A program made the position numbers and the translations under genes. Source: Bradyrhizobium canariense (GTDB lineage Bacteria > Pseudomonadota > Alphaproteobacteria > Rhizobiales > Xanthobacteraceae). Taken from it: a stretch of 64,000 nt of DNA. Positions 1 through 7,683 of the stretch are shown here, piece after piece; positions within the stretch are counted from its first letter, which is position 1; each line of letters starts with the position of its first letter. Below the pieces are notes generated by a model. It saw only the letters and a program-made list of their open reading frames with translations. It had not been told where the DNA came from and made no database searches. The DNA is taken from contig NZ_VSST01000056.1 of NCBI RefSeq assembly GCF_019402665.1, forward strand, positions 62,001 to 126,000, given 5' to 3'.

Positions 1-322
1 CTGCTGTGTACCGACTTACCGTCGCTGTGACTGATCGAGGTCGTTTGAATTGCCCCAGTACCCAGCTTCTCTTCAAACGTATGGCCTGATCACCGTTGAA
101 AAAACCAACGTCGGACACGCCAGCATTGCCGATGAGAACGGCCCTTTTTGTCAGCGTGTCTAACGCGAACTCAAGCTTGAAGTTTTCTCTTTGCACTCCG
201 GTCGGTGAGGCCATGGCGTCGTACCTGCAGATCCAGCGAAGCGTATCGGCGTGCACCCTCTCGCTTGGAATGCAGCCCGCCGCAGCCACAAATATCGGCA
301 AGATGACAATTAAAGGCTTCAA
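1..322 (-). CDS. Small secreted protein, 3' part cut off by window edge
   Basis: The reading frame is open from a TTG codon at 322 to the left edge, so the C-terminus is missing. The start is chosen because a strong purine-rich GGAGGGGG lies just upstream and the first residues form a signal peptide (MKPLIVILPIFVAAAG). A likely signal peptidase site follows at Val-His-Ala/Asp, near residue 25. The mature part starts with TLRWICRYDA and has no motif I recognise. A lipoprotein reading using the Cys in AAAGC is possible but the lipobox is weak. It appears to be a periplasmic protein of unknown function. Confidence 0.6.
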   Translation of the reverse strand, partial: MKPLIVILPIFVAAAGCIPSERVHADTLRWICRYDAMASPTGVQRENFKLEFALDTLTKRAVLIGNAGVSDVGFFNGDQAIRLKRSWVLGQFKRPRSVTATVSRYTA

Positions 323-480
323 GTCCCCCTCCCGTATTCGTGGAAATTACACTTCAGAGAAATCAGGTCCCAATGTCCGTCAAGCTGGGACAGTTTCGGA
401 ATTTTCCGACGCTTTGACAACGGCGCCACATTGCTTTGCTTAAGATCCTGGGGAAGGATGCTGACGCCTAGGAGCCGGTC

Positions 481-909
481 ATGCCCGCGTATCTCGTCCG
501 GACGATCAAAGAACATGACCTGGTCGGAGTGTTTTACGCCTCGAACGTCTATGACTTGGCCTACATGCTTGATGAGGTTCTGGACCCTAGCCAGTGTGAG
601 TACACCTCTATCGGACCTGGTGGCGTCATTTGGGAGGAGCCAGCTATTAGCATTCCCGTTCCTCGCAAAGTGAACGATGACGACGAGCCGGGTGATGACG
701 AGGACAACCTCATTCCGTGGAAGGATGCGCGTTTCACGGAGAACTGGGCACTGCTTGCCTACAACGAAAGCGGGAAGCGGTGGAAGAAACTAGAAGTGAC
801 CGTGGAAGACCTTTACGGCATTGATCCGGAAACGCCGGAGCCCGATCCGCCGCCTGCTCGAGCCCCAAAACCAACCGGGAAAGTAGTGCCCTTTAGACGG
901 CGCAAGTAG
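481..909 (+). CDS. Hypothetical acidic protein
   Basis: A 142-residue protein preceded by AGGAG seven bases before the ATG. It has a compact N-terminal half with hydrophobic and aromatic residues, a strongly acidic linker around residues 66-77 (DDDEPGDDED), and a Pro-rich, then Arg/Lys-rich tail ending in VPFRRRK. No signal peptide or membrane segment is seen, so it is probably cytoplasmic. I recognise no domain. The basic tail could bind nucleic acid, but that is only inference. Confidence 0.65.
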   Translation: MPAYLVRTIKEHDLVGVFYASNVYDLAYMLDEVLDPSQCEYTSIGPGGVIWEEPAISIPVPRKVNDDDEPGDDEDNLIPWKDARFTENWALLAYNESGKRWKKLEVTVEDLYGIDPETPEPDPPPARAPKPTGKVVPFRRRK

Positions 910-999
910 GCCGATGGATCTATTGGGCCGCCGGGCAAGGAGGCTTGGTTGGGGCTGGCAGAAGGTGCCGGCGCGCAAATTCGCGTAAGGGGCCGGCCC

Positions 1000-1375
1000 A
1001 GCTTGCCGAGCTGTTGGGCCTCAATCAGTACGGCGCAGATATCCGGAAGGATAGTCGCCTCATATCCGTCAGCGGGATTTCCTCCGTGTGGCGGGATGAA
1101 GCGAATCGGATTATTTGCGCGCGCGATTAAGCCTCTGATATCTACGCCCTTTTCCGCCAAACTGGCCATCAATTCGGTGATTTTGCGCTCGCCACCCTTT
1201 CCGCCTCCGGCAGATAGTCCGATACCTCCATAAAGGCCTCGTTGCGCCAACACGCGCGTGCCATCCGCAAGCACATAGCAAGGGATTTCGATGTGCCTAT
1301 TCTAGGCGGGCGATCCAAAGCCCCATACATCGCCATCATAGGCTGCGGCTTGCCCTGATCGGCCCACCGAGTCAT
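1000..1375 (-). pseudogene. P63C-domain protein remnant (frameshifted, truncated)
   Basis: Two reading frames on the minus strand together resemble the N-terminal part of P63C-domain proteins. The first (from ATG 1375) gives an AMYGALDRPPRIG segment. After a -1 shift near 1290 the other frame continues HIEIPCYVLADGTRVLAQRG and, further on, the family hallmark GYEATILPDICAVLIEA. Homology stops at about 1000 and the frame then runs into unrelated sequence towards 813. The frameshift and missing C-terminal half make this a decayed gene. P63C proteins are often found on phages and islands; their role is not well defined. Confidence 0.7.
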
Positions 1376-1419
1376 TGCGGCTTGCCTTGGTGGTCCGTTT
1401 ACCTGACCGGGCCTTCCAA

Positions 1420-1602
1420 TTACCGCTGATGGCCTAAACCAAATCCGAGGACGAGCGCCTTCTGACGAAGCGCGCCCTCAGTGCGCTTCATCTCCTTTGC
1501 AATCTTCACAACGGGAGTGCGATGCTTTGAGTGCACTTTAAGTGCTCGCAGGTCAGCGGATGTCCACTCGCGACGACCAGTTTTCTTCGCCTTTTTGGCC
1601 AC
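1420..1602 (-). CDS. Small basic HTH-like (SANT/Myb-like) protein, copy 1
   Basis: A 60-residue protein from a GTG start with GGAG eight bases upstream. The N-terminus is lysine-rich (AKKAKKTGRR), followed by EWTSADLRALK and a helix-turn-helix-looking stretch KIAKEMKRTEGALRQKA, then a conserved LGFGLGHQR end. The pattern W-x7-L followed by KIAKxMKRTExALRxKA resembles short Myb/SANT-like DNA-binding domains, so a DNA-binding role is inferred. It is divergent from the DUF6894-like gene at 1846. A near-identical second copy lies at 9200-9382. Confidence 0.75.
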   Translation of the reverse strand: MAKKAKKTGRREWTSADLRALKVHSKHRTPVVKIAKEMKRTEGALRQKALVLGFGLGHQR

Positions 1603-1772
1603 TCGGTGACTCCATGAATTGTTAGGACCGCCGTCTAACAACATGGCGCGTAGTGCGCAACCATGCCGCCGTTGAACTTCACCGGCTGATAAAATTTCAA
1701 AACATCACCGTGTTATTCCACAACGATCACGGTAACCGCGGGGCTGCTTGCTAGCGCCGCTGTCGCACTGAC

Positions 1773-1790
1773 CCTGTCGTTTTTGACAGG
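1773..1790. promoter_or_regulatory. Conserved palindrome in divergent intergenic region, copy 1
   Basis: CCTGTCGTTTTTGACAGG forms a 6-bp perfect inverted repeat with a six-base spacer. It lies between the divergent genes at 1602 and 1846 and is kept unchanged in the other cassette copy (9012-9029) although nearby bases differ. It could be an operator for the small HTH-like protein encoded next to it. No T-tract follows on either strand, so a terminator is unlikely. Confidence 0.4.
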
Positions 1791-1845
1791 TGCGGGCCGT
1801 CCTGACATGTGGGCATGATCGCGGCTAAAGGACGAGGGCCGCGGC

Positions 1846-2076
1846 TTGCGACGTTACTACTTCCCAATTTTCCACAAAGGCGAGACACAGGCGGACGATG
1901 TGGGGGAGTTATTTCGCTCGGCTGAAGTAGCTGTCCAATACGGCGCCCGCGTCGCTCGGGACATCGCCAGCGATCCCGAATATGACTGTGATGCAGGCAC
2001 GGTCGTGATCGTTCTTGACGCCTCCGGTGCCGTGATCGCGCGGCATAGGGTTGCTAGCTTTGCAACCGCTGTCTAG
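1846..2076 (+). CDS. DUF6894-like small protein, copy 1
   Basis: A 76-residue protein from a TTG start preceded by GGACGAGGG. It begins RRYYFPIFHKGETQADDVGEL and contains GARVARDIASDPEYD and TVVIVLDASGAVIARHRV. This layout (aromatic N-terminal strand, D-x-x-G-xE, a helix ending in A-R-x-I-A, then a strand ending V-x-D-x-x-G) matches the DUF6894 proteins common in rhizobia, whose function is unknown. It is divergently paired with the basic protein gene at 1602, as in the second copy. Confidence 0.75.
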   Translation: MRRYYFPIFHKGETQADDVGELFRSAEVAVQYGARVARDIASDPEYDCDAGTVVIVLDASGAVIARHRVASFATAV

Positions 2077-2327
2077 CGCGTTCGCCACCGCGTTGAAGCT
2101 TTGAAAGACAATAGGATTTTCCAGTTTTGCGATCAGATCGTCACCGACGTACGGGGCGATCCTGGCTCCCGCAAGAAGCGGGAGGCGTCGAGCGTTGCGG
2201 TCAGTGACGGCGATACGAGGAGGGCGCGGGATGACCGAAACCATGACCAGCACGGTGCCGTCGCGAATTTTGCTCACCTCTTTTTGGGCGCCACGCCAGC
2301 CGCACGCCTGCCCCCTCCTCCGCCGCC

Positions 2328-2708
2328 TTAGCCTTGAGCGTCATCAGGCTGCCGGTTCGGCCAGATCGCGTCGATAGTCCGGCTTAGCATTTCGATGGCG
2401 CACGGCTTATGCAACACCGGCCTGCTCTTGAATTGCTCCGGCACCCCACCCGAACCATAACCGCTCAGAAAAAAGAACGGGCGTCCCCGAGCCGTGATGG
2501 CCTCCGCAACTGGCCTGACATTTGAGCCCTGCAAATTGATGTCGAGAATGGCAAGATCGTATTGCTCATTTTCGGCGAGCGATTGGGCCTGATCCAGATG
2601 TCCGGCTTCGGCGACAACTCTGTGTCCAAGCTCCTCGATCATTTCGACGAGCATCATGCGAATTATCGCTTCATCTTCGACCAGGAGTATCGATGCTGGA
2701 CGGTCCAC
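2328..2708 (-). CDS. Single-domain response regulator
   Basis: A 126-residue receiver domain with no output domain. The acidic pair is Glu11-Asp12, the phospho-acceptor Asp56 is in LAILDIN, Ser82 sits in the conserved Thr/Ser position (FFLSG), and Lys101 is in VLHKP. Such stand-alone receivers act as phosphate shuttles or sinks, or bind partner proteins in the cytoplasm. It lies nine bases downstream of a second receiver gene in the same direction, so the two are likely cotranscribed. No histidine kinase gene is adjacent, so the partner is unknown. Confidence 0.9.
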   Translation of the reverse strand: MDRPASILLVEDEAIIRMMLVEMIEELGHRVVAEAGHLDQAQSLAENEQYDLAILDINLQGSNVRPVAEAITARGRPFFFLSGYGSGGVPEQFKSRPVLHKPCAIEMLSRTIDAIWPNRQPDDAQG

Positions 2709-2717
2709 GGTGGGCTC

Positions 2718-3110
2718 TCAGTTGCCGGACACCGGTATTGAGCCGACATTCAAAAGCTGCGAGACGGCTGTTACGATTTGCGCGGGCGCAAAGGGCTTTC
2801 GAAGAAGGATGCTGTTCGGAACGCCTTGGATGGCCCACTCGTCCGCCGCAGCGCCTGTCATGTACACCACCGGGAAATTTGGATCGACTTCGCGGGCGGC
2901 GCGAGCGACGTCCCAACCATTAAACCGACCTAGCAAATTGATATCTGTGACGAGGGCGCTGTAGTTGGTCTGCCCCCCCTTCAGCAGAGTAACCGCTTCC
3001 TCACCCGTTCGCGCAGTAGCTGGCTCGAAGCCGCCCTCGTTCAACACGTCCGCGACCAGACCTTGAACTGCTTCATCGTCCTCGACGACAAGTATAGTCG
3101 GTAATTCCAC
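2718..3110 (-). CDS. Single-domain response regulator
   Basis: A 130-residue receiver domain: Asp11-Asp12 acidic pair, phospho-acceptor Asp56 (LVTDIN), Thr85 (VVYMTG) and Lys105 (LLRKP). No DNA-binding or enzymatic output domain follows. It differs clearly in sequence from the downstream receiver at 2328, so the pair is not a recent tandem duplication. It probably belongs to the same operon and to a branched phosphorelay of the kind common in rhizobial general stress and motility control; the kinase is not in this neighbourhood. Confidence 0.9.
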   Translation of the reverse strand: MELPTILVVEDDEAVQGLVADVLNEGGFEPATARTGEEAVTLLKGGQTNYSALVTDINLLGRFNGWDVARAAREVDPNFPVVYMTGAAADEWAIQGVPNSILLRKPFAPAQIVTAVSQLLNVGSIPVSGN

Positions 3111-3189
3111 GAACTCCCCCTTCCACTCGCACTCTGCCCGGACGTAACAAAGTGAACAGAAGGGAAAAGTTCCGCAAGGGAACAGAAGA

Positions 3190-3507
3190 TTAAGTTGGCC
3201 CAGTCGATGGCGTCCGTTTCTTGTTCCCCTTGGCTTTCTGCCGCAGGAAACTCACCGAAATCTCCTCGCCGTTGACGCGGTCGAGCTGACAACGACGATA
3301 GGCAAGGCCCGTGCAGGACAGCAGCAAGAAGAACTCCGACAGAGCCAAGCCTTCGATTGAAGTATCAACTTGAAGTGTTGCGTTGGCTTCTGACACATCC
3401 TTGATGGTGCATGACCGCCGCCAAGTGCCGTCGATAGCCATCATATGCGCGGGGAGCGCATGCTCGAAGGTGACGCGTCGTCCCTCTTGTTCCGTTTCCT
3501 TTGTCAT
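3190..3507 (-). CDS. PilZ-like small protein
   Basis: A 105-residue protein. GRRVTFEH at residues 9-16 resembles the basic RxxxR start of PilZ domains, and IKDVSEANATLQV at about residues 36-48 matches the position of the D/NxSxxG motif, though the glycine is replaced. The rest is a beta-rich stretch with SEFFLLLSCTG and RRCQLDRVNGEEISVSF, as in single-domain PilZ proteins that bind cyclic-di-GMP. The degenerate second motif means ligand binding is uncertain. It lies upstream of the two receivers in the same orientation. Confidence 0.65.
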   Translation of the reverse strand: MTKETEQEGRRVTFEHALPAHMMAIDGTWRRSCTIKDVSEANATLQVDTSIEGLALSEFFLLLSCTGLAYRRCQLDRVNGEEISVSFLRQKAKGNKKRTPSTGPT

Positions 3508-3768
3508 TGCCGGTACTCAGATCGTCTTCGTACCTCCTAATATGAAATCGACTAAGAGCTCTAACCGAGTTTGGGAAAAAGCAGCAAAGACGCGCCCCCG
3601 AACCGGAGCATCTCCACAAAGTCTTAATTGCTTTCAGGCCACTTCCGTACTGTTCTGCCGACGCCTCCCTAAGACTGCTCGCGCTACAGGTAAGCCCGCC
3701 GCGCGGAAATTTATCGCGGGAACAAGTTGCAATTTGGGGCGTTAGGGGGCGTTGCTGGGGGAATCATC

Positions 3769-3969
3769 GTGCCGACCGCTGAGTACTATTTGAAGCAAGC
3801 CGAAATTGCGTCCCGGATGGCATTGTCAGAACCCGACTCTGAAAAAGCGAGAGCCATGCATATCCTCGCCTTGGACTATTTCGACAAGGCCTACCGTGCG
3901 CAGGTCCGAGAACCGCCGCAACCGCATCCGACCAGCTCATCCAACGTCGTCCAGTTGAGACGGCCATAG
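3769..3969 (+). CDS. Small hypothetical protein
   Basis: A 66-residue protein. The GTG at 3769 is preferred over upstream in-frame starts because GGGGGAA lies just before it and the protein then opens with PTAEYYLKQAEIASRMAL. The body is helical (KARAMHILALDYFDKAYRAQ) with a Pro-rich loop and a VVQLRRP end. It looks like a short cytoplasmic helical protein of a kind I recall from Bradyrhizobium; no function is known to me. Confidence 0.6.
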   Translation: MPTAEYYLKQAEIASRMALSEPDSEKARAMHILALDYFDKAYRAQVREPPQPHPTSSSNVVQLRRP

Positions 3970-4252
3970 TTGACGGTTCAGATGTCACCGCTTGGCCCTC
4001 AGCGGACCAATCGGTAGCATGGGCGCTAAGGCTGCTTTTGGACCCGAAGCCGACCTTGAAGCCCGCCCCCCCCGTGCAGGGTCAAAATCACTTCTGTGAG
4101 CGCCTGAGGCCTGCGGTCGGCTCGCGTCCGGCCGAATCAAATCCCATCCGCGCTGAATGAGAAATCCTGATGGCTGAGCGCGTCCACGCGGCGCCGCGAT
4201 TCAGGATTCGGCTCCGCGACGCGCATTCCGCGCTTCCTCAAAGGAGACAGTC
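3970..4252. other. Intergenic stretch without visible gene
   Basis: No supported reading frame, repeat or strong hairpin is seen here. The last bases hold AAAGGAGACAGTC, the ribosome binding site of the gene starting at 4253. A run of nine C (about 4067-4075) is the only compositional oddity. Confidence 0.4.
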
Positions 4253-5691
4253 ATGATGCAGCAGTGTCGTCGATGTGAGCAGAACTTACCGCTGTCCAGC
4301 TTCGGTTATGGGGGTCGTTCTCGTCCTCGCAAGTTTTGTCACGGCTGCTTTTCCGCAATAGTGAATGGTGAAGTATTCACCATGAACCCAACCGAAGCTG
4401 ACATTTTTATGGCGAGGCTAGAAGCCGGCCATTCGCTTCGGATGCTCACGGGCGGCGCCGGCGAACCGCCGATTTGCTCGGCGGATGCGTTCCGCAAGCA
4501 CTGCGAGTTGAATCCGGAATGGGGCGCGAAAGCTCTTGCGCTTGTGGAGGCAAACAGCAAGTCCCGAATCCAGGATGGGATCGTTAAACGCACGACAGAT
4601 CGCACGGCTTGCAATCAAGGGCATCCGCTGTCACCCGAGATTATCGCTCGTATGCAGGCGGAGCGCAGGTACGACCATCGATGGTGCGAAGCTTGCGCTC
4701 GGAGGTGGCAGGGGGTCGGCCGCTATTTTGCTGAGGAAGCAGACTTCATTGAGCCGCCTGCGAATGTTGAGCGGTTGACCTTGTCAGGCAGGTCGCGATT
4801 CCTCTCCGCCGATGACATTGCGCTGGTCGAATCTTGGCTCATCAAGGGAGCTTCGCTGAGAAAGCTCCTCGGTGCATGGGATGCGATCCGCTTCAGGCTC
4901 GCCCTAAAGAACAATCCGGATTTGGAGTCGAGGCTCAGGCCCATCATTGAACGCAATGCCAAGGTTGCCGTCGTGGTCGGGTCTCGAAAGCGTCGGATCA
5001 GCCATTGCAAATACGGCCATGAGCTCACCATCGAGAATACCGGTATCAAGCCATCGAACGGTTCTCGATTCTGCCTCACGTGCAATCGCACATTCGCAGG
5101 CGCGCCTGTCACGCCTCAAATGCTGGACAACGTGGAGCGTGGGTTGCTGACAGGGATGAGCGTCGGCGATCTGACGACGCCAAGAGACGGCAAAAGACCA
5201 ACGATTACGTACGCACAATGGAGGACGGTGCGTCGGACTCGACCTGACATCAACGAACGCTTCATGCGTGCCTTGCGGAATCCGGCGACGATCCGAAGCT
5301 TCATGAGCGGCAACACTATTGCTCGCGTGCCAGGTCTCACGCTCGCCGCCCCAGCCGACTTTGTCCGCAGCGATGTCCCGCTTTACACCCCGCAAGAGGG
5401 TGACACTGAGTGGCTTCTTAGCCTCACCCCTCACTACTGGTCGGATGCGGATCGAATGACGTCGTCGGCAGTATCTTTCTGGCTCTTGTGGACCGCAAGC
5501 TTCGGCGGGAGGATGTCCCCGTTCGCATGAAGGAGTTCAAGAAGCGGCACAACGATATGTTCTCCTATAAGGACTATGGCAGCGCCCGGGCGCCGCTGTC
5601 GCTCGACGTGCCCATTTTCGCTGAGGGGAAGACGACGCGGGGAGAGACGATCAAGACCGGGCTGTGGTCCCCGGAGTCGATCTATTCATGA
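4253..5691 (+). pseudogene. Zinc-finger protein with C-terminal sigma-like segment, frameshifted
   Basis: The start has an excellent AAGGAGA site. The frame encodes three Cys-rich fingers: C5-x2-C8...C29-x2-C32, then CNQGHPL...CEAC near residue 120-145, then CKYGHEL...CLTC near 252-275. Each of the last two looks like an HNH-type or treble-clef zinc site. The frame stops at 5530, but from about 5455 the +1 frame continues convincingly (DVVGSIFLALVDRKLRRED ... LSLDVPIFAEGKTTRGETI) to 5691, which implies loss of one base. That C-terminal piece loosely resembles sigma-70 region 2 and the SLDxP linker, a weak inference. Intact length would be about 479 residues. A DNA-binding role is likely; exact function is unknown. 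Confidence 0.6.
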
Positions 5692-5861
5692 CGTTTTCGT
5701 TCGCACCGCCGCTTGATGCCATCCGCCGGCCTCGAAATACGCCGCTCTGGAAGCTGGAAGCTTCACTGAGATGCCAGGCCTGCGGGTCTCGCGGTGCCGA
5801 CGTTCGGCCCGACTTCGACTGGAACGCTAAAGCGCCTTTCGGTGGCTTGGGCTATCGATAG
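5688..5861 (+). CDS. Small Cys-pair protein
   Basis: A 57-residue product whose ATG overlaps the TGA of the upstream frame (ATGA), suggesting translational coupling. It contains LRCQACGSRGADVRP, a single CxxC pair like those in small rhizobial zinc-ribbon proteins that usually end in a basic W-containing tail. With only one pair it could bind metal as a dimer, or not at all. A terminator-like hairpin follows at 5873. Function unknown. Confidence 0.5.
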   Translation: MTFSFAPPLDAIRRPRNTPLWKLEASLRCQACGSRGADVRPDFDWNAKAPFGGLGYR

Positions 5862-5872
5862 CCACTTAAAGA

Positions 5873-5895
5873 CGGCCCCGGCCGTGGGGGCTTTT
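5873..5895 (+). terminator. Rho-independent terminator
   Basis: A GCCCC/GGGGC stem around a CGGCCGTG loop is followed by CTTTT. It lies twelve bases after the stop at 5861 and would end transcription of the 4253-5861 unit. Confidence 0.5.
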
Positions 5896-6048
5896 GAGGT
5901 GTGGGAGGCCGGGGCCGCTGGAGGTGCTGGACTGCGTCGGTCCAGCGACCCGAGCCTAGGAAAGTTCGGCGTTTCGCTCTGTTCGCTTTCACACCCTGGC
6001 AGTCACACCGTGGCAGTACAGTTCCCCTCGGGGAACGGAGTAGCTGCA

Positions 6049-6228
6049 ATGAAAGACATGCAGGTTCAGTTGGAAAAGCTCCGCACAGATGCCGCCGAGT
6101 GCGCCCTCATCGGTGATCTGGCGACCGACCCGAAGAAACGAGAGCTGTTTACGAGGCTGGCTGATCACCTGACGGTTCTCGCCTCAGAAGTTGAACGCGC
6201 AATCGCGGAAAGCGTGAAGCACAATTGA
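6049..6228 (+). CDS. Small helical protein
   Basis: A 59-residue, all-helical, charged protein: QVQLEKLRTDAAECALIGDL, then DPKKRELFTRLADHLTVLASEVERAI. The heptad-like spacing of Leu suggests a short coiled coil. This pattern recurs in many bradyrhizobial small proteins of unknown role. A GGAG-type site at a rather long spacing precedes the ATG. No membrane segment or signal peptide is seen. Confidence 0.65.
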   Translation: MKDMQVQLEKLRTDAAECALIGDLATDPKKRELFTRLADHLTVLASEVERAIAESVKHN

Positions 6229-6286
6229 TGGAGATAGTCGGCGGCGGCCTTTCGAGGATCCGGTGAGAATTGGCGATTCCGGGTTT

Positions 6287-6487
6287 CTAAGGCTGTAGGG
6301 GTGGTTTTTGATTCGTATTTCCCTGCCACGGCTTCGAGTGCTCATGCTCAGCAATCCACTTGACCGCGTCGCCTTCCGAAATAAAGCCCTTGATTACTTC
6401 CGTTTCGCCATCGGGCCACAGAATATCGACCCCCCATCCAAGTCCGGGATTTTTCCGAGCCATGAAAATTGGTCGCTGCTCGAACAT
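6287..6487 (-). CDS. Small hypothetical protein
   Basis: A 66-residue protein whose core reads GWGVDILWPDGETEVIKGF then SEGDAVKWIAEHE, a strand-strand-helix pattern like a short DUF with a surface beta-hairpin. The first Met is taken here, though the Met nine codons in is an equally good start. Convergent with the gene at 6049. Function unknown. Confidence 0.6.
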   Translation of the reverse strand: MFEQRPIFMARKNPGLGWGVDILWPDGETEVIKGFISEGDAVKWIAEHEHSKPWQGNTNQKPPLQP

Positions 6488-6742
6488 CCGCCGAATATGC
6501 GCCTATGGTGCCCAGGTTCAAGCCAGCTATCCTGCCGCAATCAAACTATCGCACACTGCCCCCGCATCCGCCCGCCAAGCCGGGCCGGTTCGCTTCATGT
6601 GCAATGTCTAACCCCCGACGCGCAGTAGCTCGCGCGCGTTCCGGGGCGCTCATTGAGAGCGTGAGGCTGCTTGGTCATCCAAGGTTCAGGGAGGAACGCC
6701 TAAGTTTGGTTAGCGGGGATAGTCTCCGCTGGAGTAGCATGG
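6488..6742. other. Intergenic stretch without visible gene
   Basis: No supported coding frame is seen. The end of the stretch holds the GGAG ribosome binding site for the secreted protein at 6743 and probably its promoter, which I cannot pinpoint. Confidence 0.35.
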
Positions 6743-6991
6743 ATGAAATTCAAACTTACTCTTGCCGCCCTGGCCGTTCTCGGTGGGACCGCATTCACAA
6801 TTGCAACGGCATCGGCAATGCCAGTTGCTCCGCTGGGACAATCCAACAACGTCGCGAAGGTTGAGACAGTAGCCCTGGTGTGCGGTCGGCACGGATGTGT
6901 CCGAACTCGCCCGGTCTATCGTCCCGCCTATCGTCGCGGCGTAGTCGTCGTCCGTCGGCCTTATGCCCATCGATACTATCGGCGCTACTGA
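6743..6991 (+). CDS. Small secreted Arg/Tyr-rich protein
   Basis: An 82-residue exported protein. Residues 1-25 form a signal peptide (MKFKLTLAALAVLGGTAFTI then ATASA), cleaved before MPVAPLG. The mature part has one Cys pair (CGRHGC) and a tail of Arg-Tyr-Pro repeats ending RRPYAHRYYRRY. This matches a class of short basic periplasmic or cell-surface proteins common in Bradyrhizobium; their role is unknown. GGAG seven bases upstream supports the start, and a terminator follows at 7049. Confidence 0.75.
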   Translation: MKFKLTLAALAVLGGTAFTIATASAMPVAPLGQSNNVAKVETVALVCGRHGCVRTRPVYRPAYRRGVVVVRRPYAHRYYRRY

Positions 6992-7020
6992 TTCAGAACT
7001 TTCGTTCACGCGAAAAGCCC

Positions 7021-7038
7021 TGCCGGCGTAAACCGGCA
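7021..7038. repeat. CCGGCGTGAACCGG-family palindrome, copy 1
   Basis: TGCCGGCGTAAACCGGCA is a 6-7 bp inverted repeat around GTAA. Related copies lie at 7983-8000, 8326-8348 and 8470-8493, all in this 1.5-kb stretch. It could be a transcript-end hairpin or a small dispersed palindrome. Confidence 0.5.
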
Positions 7039-7048
7039 CACAGGAAAT

Positions 7049-7070
7049 AGGCCGCCCACTGAGGCGGCCT
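7049..7070. terminator. Bidirectional terminator hairpin
   Basis: AGGCCGCC-CACTGA-GGCGGCCT is a perfect 8-bp stem with a short T/A-rich flank on each side. It sits between the secreted protein gene (plus) and a small membrane protein gene (minus) and could serve both. A weaker variant, GCCGCCAACTGAGGCGG, lies near 8360. Confidence 0.65.
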
Positions 7071-7180
7071 TACCTTTTCAGGCGATGCCGCTCAAGGGCC
7101 GCCACGATCTCGAATAGGGCGACGATAGAGCCGACCATAACGGTTCCGAGTGTCAGCATGATCAGGATCATTGCCAGCAT
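7070..7180 (-). CDS. Tiny membrane protein (36 residues)
   Basis: An ATG with GGGA upstream opens a 36-residue frame: MLAMILIMLTLGTVMVGSIV then ALFEIVAALERHRLKR. It is one hydrophobic helix with a basic end, consistent with a single-pass inner-membrane peptide with its C-terminus inside. The stop codon abuts the terminator at 7049. No homolog is recalled, but composition and signals are gene-like. Confidence 0.5.
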   Translation of the reverse strand: MLAMILIMLTLGTVMVGSIVALFEIVAALERHRLKR

Positions 7181-7310
7181 GACGATCCCACTCGCGTTTG
7201 CAATTTGTTCCTACGGACTAAATACCTTGATCTTTCGCAAGGTCGGCATAACCCAAAACAGGCCACGGCGAAATTCAACTTAAGCCACAAGGGGTTAAAA
7301 CAGGCCAGTA

Positions 7311-7391
7311 CCTAGTTTTGCAACCACTATCTAGCGGGAGATGTCGAGCGTTGCGGTCATCGATGGCGATACGAGGGCGCGCGATAATCGA
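7311..7391 (+). repeat. Deleted third fragment of the cassette repeat
   Basis: CTAGTTTTGCAACCACTATCTAGCG matches the end of the DUF6894-like gene (about 2052-2078), and the following bases through GCGATACGAGGGCGCGCGA match 2188-2230. The roughly 110 bases between these two parts are missing here. It is in the same orientation as the left arm. This is a relic of another cassette copy, not a gene. Confidence 0.7.
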
Positions 7392-7415
7392 ACACACATT
7401 GTCCCAGGCCCGCCA

Positions 7416-7586
7416 TTAGCCGGGGACATCTCTTCCCTTTCGCGCGACTAATTCCTGGTCCAGCTCCTTCAAGCGGACGACTAGATTTTCTACGATCTCC
7501 ATGCAATCGGAATGCCGCAACGACCGCACGCCGCGCGCGGCGAGCTCTTGCTCCAATATAGTCGCCATGATGCCTTGGATGCTCAC
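7416..7586 (-). CDS. Small helical protein (56 residues)
   Basis: A GTG start with GGAGAA seven bases upstream opens a 56-residue frame: SIQGIMATILEQELAARGVR then SLRHSDCMEIVENLVVRLKE and LDQELVARKGRDVPG. It is amphipathic and helical with no membrane segment. Good start signals and a protein-like composition support it, although it is short and I do not recognise the family. Confidence 0.55.
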   Translation of the reverse strand: MSIQGIMATILEQELAARGVRSLRHSDCMEIVENLVVRLKELDQELVARKGRDVPG

Positions 7587-7648
7587 AAATTCTCCTGCCG
7601 AACCATCGCTGCCCAGCTACGGCCTAAAAAGGAATTGGGTTCACTCAA

Positions 7649-7683
7649 CAAAAAACCGCAGCGCGGTTCCAGCCCCGCTGCGG
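7649..7683 (-). terminator. Rho-independent terminator, minus strand
   Basis: Read on the minus strand, CCGCAGCG pairs with CGCTGCGG across an 11-13 base loop, followed by GTTTTTTG. It would stop leftward transcripts, most likely from the small secreted protein gene at 8218, since nothing else on that strand is apparent between them. Confidence 0.65.

Larger units (their letters stand above)
1387..2205. repeat. Left arm of diverged inverted repeat (cassette copy 1)
   Basis: About 820 bases that match, in reverse complement, 8596-9415. Shared landmarks in order are the TTGGTGGTCCGTTTACCTGA edge, the 60-residue basic-protein gene, a CCTGTC-N6-GACAGG hairpin, the DUF6894-like gene, and a tail that includes AGACAATAGGATTTTCCAG. 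The copies are clearly diverged by substitutions and small indels, so the duplication is not recent. I see no transposase or terminal target duplication bordering either arm. Confidence 0.85.
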
